This document shows, in pieces, positions 1 to 10,840 of a stretch of 64,000 nt of DNA; position 1 is the stretch's first letter; every line of letters starts with the position of its first letter. The translations under genes were made by a program, and so were the position numbers. Under the pieces are notes generated by a model that saw only the letters and a program-made list of their open reading frames with translations, was not told the origin of the DNA and did no database searches. The DNA comes from Aphrocallistes beatrix (Eukaryota; Porifera; Hexactinellida; Sceptrulophora; Aphrocallistidae), in NCBI GenBank assembly GCA_963281255.1, contig OY725496.1:3635723-3699722 (forward strand), in the 5' to 3' direction.

Positions 1-190
1 GGTGAAGATTAGAAATGCTCTCTATTTCATTGGTATGTGGAAACCTGGGATATTTCAAGTTAAATTTAACGTAGTCATGCATGTATGAATATATTTCTGA
101 GGAATTTCTCAAGAAATCTCAATTTCACTCACTCACTGTGCTCGTTGGGGCAGGTTTCTCTCCTTTTTGAAATCTCATTTATTTCGATAG

Positions 191-511
191 TCTTTCTCAC
201 GGCTCTGTTCGCTGGAGATCAAGCGGCAGGCTCGAAGAATGCCTTTCCAAGATGGACAGGAACTGTACCGGATTCATGTGCAACTTCACCAAATCACAGA
301 ACTTCGATGACACAGCCCTTCCACCTCCTAGTCTTGTACGTAATAATGATGGAGTGATCATCTCTAGAGATTATAGTATTTTAAACTTTTAATTGAGACA
401 TTTACGAATTTTAATTATTTAACATTTCTCATTTCCATTGGATAGAAGCAGTGGCAGACCTGGATCTGAATATGTTTAAGAAACAGCTCCGTATCAAGTT
501 TGAGGGAGAAG
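191..511 (+). CDS. Two putative internal exons of an unidentified gene, weakly HECT-like
   Basis: Two open stretches join in phase across a GT-AG intron: exon 191-339 (acceptor after a pyrimidine tract, donor GT at 340) and exon 446-511 (donor GT at 512). The joined reading ends with LNMFKKQLRIKFEGEG, which resembles the start of HECT ubiquitin-ligase domains, where a KKQL..EFEGE stretch precedes a GGV.KEF motif. No continuation with that glycine motif was found downstream, so this may be a decayed fragment, a gene with unrecognised exons, or a chance match. The first exon is cysteine-containing and polar but was not recognised. The gene would begin upstream of the window. Confidence 0.27.
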
Positions 512-1499
512 GTTGGAAAGTGGTACATTTCGAAATATTTGAGAGATATCCTTTCCACGCGGTTATTTAGGGATTTAGGGTGTATATTCTGAATTTGGTA
601 CTTTAAAAACTTTATGATAAATATTTTGTTTGTTTTTGTTCGCAGTGGTACATAAAATAACCAAATTTTGAAAATCTACTCGTGGGTAGCTTTTAACTGC
701 TGTCATTGGCTATTCAAGGGTGTTGTTGATTCAAACTATTACGTTTCAAAACCATGTAACACTTATTTTGCTTGTTTCTTTATAATGAATTCATCAATTT
801 GACTATCTTTAACAGTTGTCCGTTTTTTTAATAATGGATTTGTCAAATGAATTTTGAGCTTTGATCTAATTGAATCACATTATAGAGCCTTCAATTCACA
901 CAAAATCCTAATTGCGGGTAAATGGATTTGCTCTGATTAATGAATAGTGGCTCAATTAATCTGTATTATTAGTTTTCATAAATTGAGTAATCCCGGTGTA
1001 TTACGATATTCATATATCATGTGCCAAGTCCTCCTGGAGCTGCAATGTCAGTTTGTCGACCGACATTTTTCATTATTGAATGCTAAGTTTACTAATTCAC
1101 GAATAATTCGAATAATTCATAAAGTCTGAGAAGAATTATTCAAAATTGAAAGTTTTTTACAAGGAAATATCATGAATTATATGAATGAATTTTCGAATAA
1201 TTCATAATTCAGGATCTGAATTATTGGAATTATTCATAATTCTTTGCCATTTTTTAATGAATTAGTCAACTTAGATTGAATGGAGTGTGTAGGAAGCTTT
1301 TCTTGTTCATTATTTTTTTGCTATCTATGATAGTGCAAATTTGATGATTTGATCAGTCATCCTTCACTTGTGCAATACATTCCTGAATTAATTTCAGTCA
1401 AAATGTGTTAATAGTATCACGAATAGTCCTTGAATGACACGAGACTTCAAGTATACATGTACGGTATTATGGCTTTCATGTTAATTAATTGTTGATATT
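361..1499. other. Intergenic, AT-rich, no gene seen
   Basis: Apart from the putative exon at 446-511, no supported coding sequence is visible. Around 1090-1250 the sequence repeats variants of GAATTATTC in both orientations, a low-complexity self-complementary stretch. The short open frame at 947-1129 has no recognisable content. Confidence 0.5.
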
Positions 1500-3358
1500 A
1501 TGTATTACAACAAGATAGCGAATTTTCTTCAAACAAATTTCCGGATTGTCAGGTTACACAATATATTTTCTTTTTGGATTATCAAGGAACTTTTCATTTT
1601 GAACAAACTAGCCCTCCCGAACTCACTAGCCTATATATTAGCAAGTTTGAACAAGTTTATATGTTTGGTATTTGCTGGACATATTAGCTCGGATGAAAAA
1701 TTCTTGGATGGCAGCAGCATCGCTTTGTCTTTTACTCATATAACCGGAGGTGCTGTTTCCATTGGCTTAAGTTCTGCATTAGCAACTCTCTGCTCTCAAG
1801 CCTATGGGGCGAAGCAGTTCCGCCAGTGCGGCCTCTATTATCAGAAAGCTTTATTCATCCATGCGCTTCTATGTTTCCCACTCGCAGCTTTATGGCTCAA
1901 CTTAGAAACGATACTCCTTATCTTTCATCAAGATCCGGATGTAGCCAAAGTTGCTGGGCAGTTTATCTCCTACTTGTCTATATATCTCCCCGTGGTTCAA
2001 CTGTCTTACGTCACTCTAAAACTTTTCCAATCTCATAACCTGATCCTGCCACAGATCATCTGTACATCCTTTGGTATATTGGTGAATGGGATTGGACAGT
2101 ACGTCCTTGTCATCCACCTAGAGCTGGGTTTAAGCGGCTGTGCGATAGCCTTCACAGCTTCGCAGTATGCTGTCGCAGCTGGGTACATTCTGTATATTCG
2201 GTTCTCGCATCTCTATCAGCAGACATGGGGCACTGGCGACTAGATGCACTCTCCGACTGGTACCAATACTTCAAGTATGGAATTCCAGGGATGCTAATGC
2301 TATGTTTTGAGTGGTGGGCCTTTGAATTAGGTTATTTCACCGTTGGTGCGATTGCTCCTTATCCTAAAATTGAAATTGGCATTTACTCGGTTCTAATGAA
2401 CATTACAGGTTTAATCTACTCAATTCCACTCGGTTACATGATCGCAGCCACTGTCCGTGTCGGGAATCTTCTAGGTCATAACGAACCGAACAGAGCAAGA
2501 CAGAGTTCCTACCTCGGCTTTTGTACAATATTTTTTATTGGAATTACCCAGTTCTTGGTTGTGTTCTTTTCCAGACACTGGCTTTCTTTACTCTACACTA
2601 ACGACCTATGCATTCTAGCTGGCTCGATGTGGCCAGTAATCATAGTCTCCGTATTCCAATTAATTGATGGATATCAGAGTGTTTCAGGTGGAATAATCAA
2701 AGGCTGTGGCAAACAGAAGTTTGGCGCTCTAATCAATATCATCACCTATGGGTTCGTGTCTCTTCCACTGGCCTTCATATTCGCTTTCGTGCTGAAGTGG
2801 TATGCTTCTGGATTCTGGCTCGGATTAGGCATTGGAGTATTCACTCAAGGAATCGGTTACACGTTAGTTTTCTTGTGTATTGACTGGAGGGAGATGGCAG
2901 ATTTAGCAATGAAGAATGCCGGCGTCATTTTGGAAGATAAACACATTGGCAATGATAATCATTCAACCTCTCATATCAATTCTTCCTCAAGTGAGCAAAA
3001 CCAACATGAAGAGAAAACATATAGTTCAAGCGAAGATAATAATGTGGTAAGGACAAATATGGAATCACAAATCTCAAACGGGATTGATGAAAATAAGTCT
3101 CAAGATGATTCCGAAGTTGAGAATACTAACCTACTTATCGAACTTAGATCAGATCTACCATCTAAAGATTCTGAAACATCCCACCTTAGCTCTAATTTGG
3201 ATTCGACTACTTTTGTTTTCACAATCGCATCAAGAGTGTTGACGCTCATTATGTGTTTACTGATTTTGATATTTGGAATCATCATCAGAGAATATCGCTT
3301 CACTATTCCATTCCAACAGTTAAATCTAACAAATTCTTCATACTGCCCTTACCTTTAG
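1500..3358 (+). CDS. MATE-family multidrug and toxin extrusion transporter, frame broken once
   Basis: This is a membrane antiporter of the MATE (SLC47) family, which exports organic cations in exchange for protons. The first frame (1500-2243) gives the N-terminal bundle with the LSSA..TL.SQ.YG and QDPDV motifs seen in animal MATE1; the second frame (from about 2228) gives the C-terminal bundle with GMLMLC.EWWA and AATVRVGN..G motifs, a long Ser/Asn-rich acidic loop and a final TM helix, as in vertebrate MATEs. The two halves meet at a run of four G (2227-2230), where one base seems to be missing. Homology runs without a gap across the junction, so no intron is implied. The gene is intronless. 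It is either a homopolymer error in the assembly or a recent frameshift pseudogene; otherwise the protein looks intact at roughly 610 residues. Confidence 0.85.
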
Positions 3359-3440
3359 TAGAATTACATGTAGTGCATTTAGTATATGACCTTCTTATCT
3401 CTAAATTCAACAGTAATTTAAGTTTGAAATATGTATGGTT

Positions 3441-3760
3441 CAGAGTTGCACGCGGGCCGGGCCAGAAATCTTAGCAGGACTCCCTGCGATGGCAACCGAG
3501 ACGATGTTTTTAATCGTCACGAGGTACCAATTAAGGGATACTTCCATAAATGGAACTTTGTTAGTTTCCACTTATTTGTCTTTGCAGAAACTCACTCCCC
3601 ATAAAAAAATTCCCTAAGTGTCTCTCTATAGTTAGTAACTTACAAAGCGGGCCAAAAATATTTATGCTGGCTTCTTGCGGGCCGAATAGGTTCGGGCCGC
3701 GGGCCGGGTTAACTTAAAATTGCAGGCCGCGGTTACAAATTTCGGCCCGCGTGCATCTCG
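3441..3760. mobile_element. hAT-like MITE with 8-bp target site duplication
   Basis: The ends are imperfect inverted repeats sharing TGCACGCGGGCCG. The element is flanked on both sides by the direct 8-mer GTATGGTT (3433-3440 and 3761-3768), the target duplication length of hAT transposons. The interior is rich in GCGGGCC words and encodes nothing. It is a non-autonomous copy. Confidence 0.75.
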
Positions 3761-3847
3761 GTATGGTTTATTAAAACTCGACTATACCTAACCTGGGTAT
3801 TTTATTTATAAAATGCTTCACATATAAAATAGGCTGAACTATGCACC

Positions 3848-4270
3848 CTTAGGAGGCTTTTTTTAATCTAAAATGCCCACTCGGCTCAATAACTTTGAAT
3901 TAAAATTTTGACAAAATTTCCTCAAATCGTTGGTGGCAGCATAACTAATAATCATTATATCAAAACACATATCTCGGCTCAAAAAGACGCACCACTGTCT
4001 CCTGTACAAAATGACTGGTTTCGAAATTTGAAAAAATGCTTATGCCTAAGCCAAAAGTTACCTCAAAACTAGACTTTTTTTGAATTTGACTCGCCATTAC
4101 TACCTTAAAGGGCATTGTTTCACCAGTGATTTTGTGGTTTATCTTTTTGAGCAAAGATATTTTTTGATATAATGAATATTTTTTGAGTTATGCTACCACC
4201 AACGATTTGAGTTTGGAAATTTTGTTTTTGAGCCTAGTGGGCATTTTAGGTTCAAAGAAGCCTCCAAAGG
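3848..4270. repeat. Large near-palindromic foldback element
   Basis: The outer arms (about 3848-3950 and 4180-4270) are reverse complements with scattered mismatches, sharing for example AAATGCCCAC with GTGGGCATTT and CAAATCGTTGGTGG with CCACCAACGATTTG. The inner part also pairs: ATTATATCAAAA with TTTTGATATAAT, and GCTCAAAAAGA with TCTTTTTGAGC. The whole about 420-bp unit can therefore fold into one long hairpin, as in foldback MITEs. No coding content is seen. Confidence 0.65.
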
Positions 4271-4582
4271 ATGCTTGGTGGAGTTTTGAAACAAACCTTC
4301 AAATTTCAACCTCATTTCCGTCCGAAAGTGGACCTTTTCTGCTATATTTGATATCGTGCTCAGCATGGAATTTGCAGAAATTTTAAGTGACACATTACCA
4401 CATTTGGAAACAGTTGGTACTTTAGTCCACTGTCACGTTATTTTTTTGCCAAGCAACCGGACTATTATTGGAATTTGATAGGTATCGTAATAACTTAGTT
4501 ATATGTACTAGTAATCGAATCGATGTGTAAGTACTATGTATATTTGAATTTTTGATTATCAATTATTATTTAGAAAATCAAA

Positions 4583-7500
4583 ATGTATTTCTATCAGAAC
4601 AACACGGATTACAGAGGTTCCATTTTGTCTCAGATATTTTTCTCTTGGCTGGACAGACTGTTCTACAATGGGATAAGGAGGAAACTGAGTAAGAAAGACT
4701 TGCACACCTGTCCTAGGGAGTAGTGCTCTAGAGAATTGTTCCACATATTTGACAAATATTGGCAAGTAGAACTACAAAAAGATGGAAAACCTGATATTAA
4801 AATCGCCATAGCTAAAACCCTGAAAACAAGTTTCTTATTCTGTTGCATTTTACTTATACTGGAGCCAATAGTCTTGTTAACTCAAGCCATCCTTGTTTAT
4901 AACTTGTCCTCTCTCTGTACTGGCAACACAACAAATATTACTGGAGCTGAATTGGGTGCCAGTCTTGGCTACGCGTCTGCCATATCCATTTGTGCTGTCC
5001 TTATACCACTTATCCACAGTATCGGATTCTACGTTATCTTCTGCCTAGGCATTCAACTCCGCACTATGTGCATTACTGCCATTTACAAGAAGGTGTTTCG
5101 TGTACAACAATCTGTGCTACACAAGATTACAATCGGACATATTATCAATCTTGTTTCGAATGATGTGTATAAATTCGACTTGACAATGGTTTATTTCAAT
5201 TACTTATGGATTGCACCTATAGTCGCTATAATTTGTATCATCACGATCTCAATCTACATTGGTCCAATTGGCTTAATCGGAGTGTTATACATTCTATTGC
5301 ACAACCCCATTCAAATCATGCTTGGATTCTTATTCGGGTATTTCAGACATCTCCAGTCGATTACTGGAGACAGCCGCATCAAACTTATGGACCAGATAAT
5401 TCGAGGCATGCGTGTGATAAAATTCTACGTTTGGGAGGCTCCATTTGTGAAGTACATCAGCAGCATACGGCGTAGAGAAGTTAAATATATGAGTCTGGCT
5501 GGATTTGTCAGAGTAGCCACTTCTCCTTTTTCAACACAAGCATATTCATTTCTATCTTTATCGTCTATTCAGTGAGTCTAGCGGTTAACATCTCCATTCA
5601 ACCATCAGATCTTGCTCTACTGTTCCTTGTGTTCAACATTCTACGTGCCTACAACGTGCTCTTGTTCGGACATGCTGTATCCACGAGTAGAGAGTGTGTG
5701 ATAGCTCTGAATCGAATCCAGCGCATCCTAGAATTACCTGAGAATATCAGTCATTGCATAAGGAAGAAGTCAGCGGTAGAAGATAGCTGTCCGTCGATTC
5801 GGTTTCATAACTTTTCTGCTTCTTGGAAAGGAACCACAGAGGCAGATCGCGATCAATTACTTCTGAAATCCATCAACCTATCTTTCGACCGCGCCCAACT
5901 AGTCGCCATCGCCGGACCTCTCGGCTCCGGTAAGTCCAGCCTGCTGCTGAGTCTAATAAACGAGCTGCCCGGTCTATCCGGGGAGATCACGGTTTCAGGG
6001 GTGATGTCTTATGCTGCACAGGAACCATGGATATTCTCTGGCACCGTTAAGGACAACATTCTATTCGGTTCACCTCTCCACCGTGAACGTTATCGTCAGG
6101 TGATAAGTGCGTGTGGTCTGAAGGAGGACATCGAATCGTTGGAATCAGCTGACATGACGCTGATAGGAGAGCGAGGTGTGACACTGAGCGGGGGACAGAA
6201 GGCCAGAGTGTCACTAGCTCGTGCTGTCTACCAGCAGAGCGACACCTATCTCCTCGACGATCCTCTCAGTGCTGTGGATATGAGGGTTGGGAGAACAATA
6301 TTCGAGGAGTGCATCAGCACATTTCTGAAAGGGAAACTGGTGATTTTAGTGACTCATCAGATTCATTATGTGGAAAAGGCAGACGTTGTAGTAGTGATGA
6401 GGGAGGGAGAGATTGTAACCAGTGGGAGGTACCAGGATGTGGTAGAGCATGACGAGTTCTGTCGAGAGTTCTTGCGTGGGCTTAAAGATAAGAACGACAG
6501 GAAAAGACCTCTGTCACACGAAATAATCGAAACAAAGACTGATTTGTTGAAATCTGGAGATTGTGAGGAAGTATCGATTCGAGATGTGGAGATTGACGAG
6601 AACCCTCAACCCTTGTCTGTCTCTCTAACCACGGAAGAGAGTCAACAGCATTCATCTAGCATTGTCACATACCTCCGCTACTTTCTGGCAGGCGGACTGC
6701 TGGCAACTGTCTCCATGTTAGTTCTAACTGTGTTGAGTAACGGCTGTCTCCTCCTGTCATACTGGTGGATGCAATCCATCTCTGATTGCCTCTTCCAGCC
6801 CTTCACCAATTCCAGCTCTCTCAACGCAACGCAATCATGTCCTTGGTATTTCGACGAACAGTTCGTGGGTGGGCTGGGATTGGCGGCTCTCTTCACGTTT
6901 CTAGGGTCTGTTTTCGTATTTCTACGCGGGTTCAACTTCTACTACGTGGTGCTGCAAGCCAGCCGACGTCTTCACAACAGAATGCTGAACCGACTCGTAC
7001 ACACTCCCATGCGTTTCTTTGACACTAATCCCAGTGGTCGCATCCTCAACCGATTCTCTAAAGACGTCGGATTCTTAGATGAGCAATTGCCATTCATCTT
7101 CTACGACTTTTGGCAATTCTCAACTTACATTATAGCTGTGGCCATTGCTGCGTGTGCTGTTCAAGTATTCCTACTGATCCCTATCTTCTTATTGTTAGTC
7201 TTCACTCTGTTGCTGAGATTCTTCTTCCTCAAATCTCTGACACAGGTGAAGCGACTAGAGAGTATCGCCCGTAGTCCTCTCTACTCCCACATTTCCATCT
7301 CTCTACAAGGCCTAACCACCATCCGTGCTCTTCGGATTGAGGAGAGAGCCACACAAGACTACCATTACTTCCAGGACGACCACTCGTGTGCCTGGTACCA
7401 CTATGTGGCTTTCAACAGGTGGTTTGGTCTGAGACTAGATTTATTCATGGCTTTTGTGATTATTTTCGCCTCCTTCTCTGCTTCAATTGCTAGATGTATG

Positions 7501-8460
7501 TTTGGATGGAATGATTTGATCAGTTTTTCTATTCCCTTATTGATTTCGTTGGCTCTTTCTTTTCAATATGCGATTAGAGTGAGTGGTGAGGTGGAAATTC
7601 TAATGGTATCTACTGATCGAATACTCAAGTATTGCAACCTCCCTCAAGAGAGATCACTTGCATCTCGTCCTGATTCTGTTTCTAAATCCTATTTTGGCGC
7701 GCTCGAATACGAAAATGTACGTTTCAAATACTCGAGTGATTTGCCATATTCGTTGGAGAATCTGTGTTTGAAAGTGAAACCTGGAGAGAAGATCGGAATC
7801 ATCGGTCGGACGGGAGCTGGAAAAACTTCTCTGTTCAACTCCCTGTTCCTTCTGAATGAGTTGTTCTCTGGGAGCATCTCCATTGATCAGAAGGACATAG
7901 CCAGTGTGAATCTGTATGAGCACAGGAAGAGATTGTCCATCATTCCTCAAGACCCGTTTCTATTCTCTGGCACTCTCCGCTACAATCTGGATCCTTTCGA
8001 GGAGTACAGCTCCGCACAACTGTGGACAGCCCTCGACAAGTCTCATCTCAAGGCTAAGATAGAATCGCTGCCCGGTCAGCTGGAGGCGTGTGTGCTGGAG
8101 AATGGTGTGAACTTCTCGACAGGAGAACGTCAGCTGATCTGTCTCGCTCGTGCTCTGCTCCGAGATAACTCGATCCTCCTGATTGACGAGGCCACTGCTA
8201 ACGTGGATATGCACACGGACGTGTTGGTGCAACAGGCAATCCGATCCCACTTCTCTCACTGCTCTGTCCTCACCATAGCTCACAGAATAGAGACCGTGAT
8301 AGACTCAGACAGGATTCTGGTGCTGGAGAGAGGAAGGATCTGTGAAGACTCTGCACCGTTCTTGATGCTACAAGATGAGAACAGTTATCTGAGTCGTTTG
8401 CTTCTGCAGTTTGATCCCAGTACTCATATGCATCTCAAGCAATTGGCAAAGAATATCTAA
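4583..8460 (+). CDS. ABCC4-like ABC exporter, in-frame stop and frameshift near the N-terminal third
   Basis: This is a short-type ABCC (MRP4-like) exporter of organic anions and drugs in the plasma membrane, about 1290 codons and intronless. The ATG at 4583 opens the N-terminal lasso (SWLDRLFYNGIRRKL, like the MRP4 motif before TMD1). TMD1 follows, then NBD1 with Walker A GPLGSGKS (near 5914), signature LSGGQ (near 6184) and Walker B YLLDDP (near 6250); TMD2; then NBD2 with GRTGAGKT (near 7804), STGER signature (near 8116), Walker B ILLIDEA (near 8172) and the H-loop. Two lesions are present: an in-frame TAG at 4721-4723, and a lost base in the T run at 5527-5531, after which the frame changes while homology continues. 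All nucleotide-binding motifs are intact. It is either a young pseudogene or an allele or assembly with errors. Confidence 0.85.
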
Positions 8461-9490
8461 TCAGGATATACTTTACGGCCTTAGCTTCTTTAGTTTTTCA
8501 CTTTTTATGAGCTTCAACATTTCGCTTTTCAACTTCTATTAGAGATTATTGTTTATTAGTCGTCAGTATACTTGTTTTTCATTCAGAACTTTCATTTCCC
8601 AATTAAATACGGTGACTCCGTTTAATCGGGACACTTTGATCCCGGATATTTTGTCCCAATTAAGCGGAGTTGACTGTGCTAACCATTGCACTTTCTTGGC
8701 ATATTTGGTAAGCGCTTGTTTTTGCATCAGCTTTGCTATTTACAGTCGACTCCACTTAATCGGGAGACCGGATAATCGGGGCAACCGCTTAATTGAGACA
8801 AAATATCCGGGACAGGTTTATTATTCTGGAACCCAGGTGTTACAATCTAGATGGACTTAATGTATCAAAGAAAAGGGGTATTATATAGAAAATTGATGTT
8901 GCTGTATGCGTTCTATTATTGATAAAAGTATTTTGTTCTCAAAACTTTTCAGCCCACCCTTGTATTTCCAAATATTACTAATACTCCAATTCTACACTTA
9001 GAATGGCTACGGGTATGGAACCTCCTTTATATTTTACGAATGCTGCACCGTAAATTTTGCACTCGTGTGTGCTTTGATTCAATTAAACTAATCATGACTC
9101 ATTGCTGACTCGGCTTCTCGGCAACCTTGAGAGTACTGAACTCGCGGACTTGCACTCAATGCTAGGAATAGTCCCAGACAATCTAGCACCTGTATTTTAT
9201 AGGTAAGACCTGTTATCTGGCAGCTCATTCTGTGTTTAAGGTTTAACTCATTGTACATCCTGTCTCAGTAGTGATGTTAATAATTGTAATTTATTCAATT
9301 CGGGAATCACAAGACTGCATATCCCATCTTACAATTGATCTATTGTAGATATGCTTCAACGACTTCTCTACCTTGTATGCATAGCCATAGACTATATACT
9401 ATATATATTTATTATGTTAAAGTTATAAATATATTTTAAAGATTTGTATACTAATTTCAAGTTAATAGTATTGTTAGACACAATCAACAC
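8461..9490. other. Intergenic with pogo-like MITE remnants
   Basis: Two pieces with pogo-like terminal repeats lie here: 8610-8676, a 67-bp unit with facing ends around GACTCCG..TTAATCGGGAC and its complement, and a second end starting at 8743 (CAGTCGACTCC after TA) that runs to about 8815. The rest, including AT-rich sequence just upstream of the RING gene, shows nothing recognisable. Confidence 0.55.
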
Positions 9491-10573
9491 ATGCAAGTCT
9501 ACGGAATCTTGATTTTGGGGTTATTGATTTCATATCCCATAGTCGACTCTTACCACTACAGCTATACGAGAGGATATGTGTTTCTTCGCCTACAAGATCA
9601 GTTGCTCACTTCGTCATTTGAGTGCTTTTTCGCAACTTTTAGTACAATAACCAACACCTCCTGGCTTCCTTTACTCGATATCGGTCTAGCTTGTAATGAG
9701 ACTGACGTCATGTCCAGCTTGGCTGGGAAAACATCAGGGGGTTTTATTGCATTAGCAATGCGAGGTTCTTGTACATTCACTGACAAAACTGAGCTAGCTA
9801 TAAGGAATAACGCGAAGGGACTCGTAATTTACAACACAGATGTGACTGACGCCCCGTTCATCATGGGCAGCAATTCTGGGTTCGAGAGTACTATTCCTGT
9901 GGTTTCGGTGAGTGGGAACTCAGGTAGAGCTATCCTAGCATACATTAGTAAGGTGACATCAGCTAGCATTGATTTCAGTGAGGGCGATAACAAGTATGAC
10001 GGTTACCCCTATAACCAGATCAGTATCACCATATTCATTATCTTGACCAGCGTCGTACTGGTGGTAGTGCTGCTGGCGCTGCTACTCACTATATACCAGT
10101 TGTCCTGCCGCTGTTTCACGCTTTGGAAGCGAAAACAGAAAGAGAAGGAGGACGGACGCATTGTGAAGAAGAAACTTCAAGAAATCAACTGCAACCGATA
10201 TGTAGTGGGAGAAACAACCAGCATCGATGGATTCCATGATTCGTGTAGTGTGTGCTTGGAAGATTTCCAGATGGGAGACATGATACGCACACTTCCGTGT
10301 ACACACCCCTTCCACCAAGCTTGTGTGGATAAGTGGCTGTACAAGAAGCACAAGTGTCCCTTGTGCAAATTTGATATCATTAAGGGAGAGCACGAGACTT
10401 GCTCTGAGATTGAAGTTCCATACGTCTTAGAAACTCATAGACAAGGGCAGCCAGCTCCTGGCATGGTCAATGATAACGAGAACGTTCCCCAGACGGATGC
10501 AGAGATCGTGTTAAACTTGAGTGGGGAGTTCCTCATCCCCCCAGCAAGTAGAGAAGACCAGCAGCCGGTGTAA
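9491..10573 (+). CDS. PA-TM-RING E3 ubiquitin ligase (RNF13/RNF167-like)
   Basis: This is a 360-residue type-I membrane ubiquitin ligase of the endosomal system. In order it has a signal peptide (about 1-20), a lumenal protease-associated (PA) domain (about 25-170, including ALAMRGSCTFTDK and a GFESTIPVVSVS segment), one TM helix (about 177-204), a basic juxtamembrane stretch, and a RING-H2 finger at about 252-294 (CSVCLEDF..C.H.FH..CVDKWL..KHKCPLCK). The C-terminal tail is acidic and unstructured. Domain order and length match animal PA-TM-RING proteins; which paralogue it is cannot be told by eye. It is intronless and converges on the MRG15 gene with 267 bp between stop codons. Confidence 0.88.
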   Translation: MQVYGILILGLLISYPIVDSYHYSYTRGYVFLRLQDQLLTSSFECFFATFSTITNTSWLPLLDIGLACNETDVMSSLAGKTSGGFIALAMRGSCTFTDKTELAIRNNAKGLVIYNTDVTDAPFIMGSNSGFESTIPVVSVSGNSGRAILAYISKVTSASIDFSEGDNKYDGYPYNQISITIFIILTSVVLVVVLLALLLTIYQLSCRCFTLWKRKQKEKEDGRIVKKKLQEINCNRYVVGETTSIDGFHDSCSVCLEDFQMGDMIRTLPCTHPFHQACVDKWLYKKHKCPLCKFDIIKGEHETCSEIEVPYVLETHRQGQPAPGMVNDNENVPQTDAEIVLNLSGEFLIPPASREDQQPV

Positions 10574-10840
10574 ACCAGATTATTACGCATTCTCTTCACA
10601 GTTAATGTATTAATACAAGTGCTTTTCTTGCCATGCAGAATCTTTACGTCATCATTAACTTTTTAAGTAAAAGCATTGAGTATTACAGTTATTGGAGAAG
10701 CATTACGAATTTGTATACCTTGTGTTTGTGTTATTAATTAATTGTTAATAGTTACTCACATTTGATTGAAATTGTCGCATAAAATTTCTAAGTGTATAGG
10801 TAAGAATAAGAATAGATTTCATAATGTCATTTATGATAGT

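Noticed and set aside
947..1129. Short open frame in the left spacer
   Set aside because: Low-complexity AT-rich sequence with no family resemblance, promoter or splice context.
2221..2243. Programmed frameshift in MATE
   Set aside because: No slippery heptamer or downstream structure is evident, and MATE proteins are not known to use frameshifting; a lost base in the G run is simpler.
4721..4723. Reassigned TAG codon (alternative genetic code) in the ABCC gene
   Set aside because: Other genes in the window, such as GSTZ1, end at TAG where the family ends, so TAG is used as a stop here.
7654..8283. Long open frames antisense to the ABCC nucleotide-binding domains
   Set aside because: They overlap strongly conserved ABC coding sequence and encode no recognisable protein, so they are shadows.
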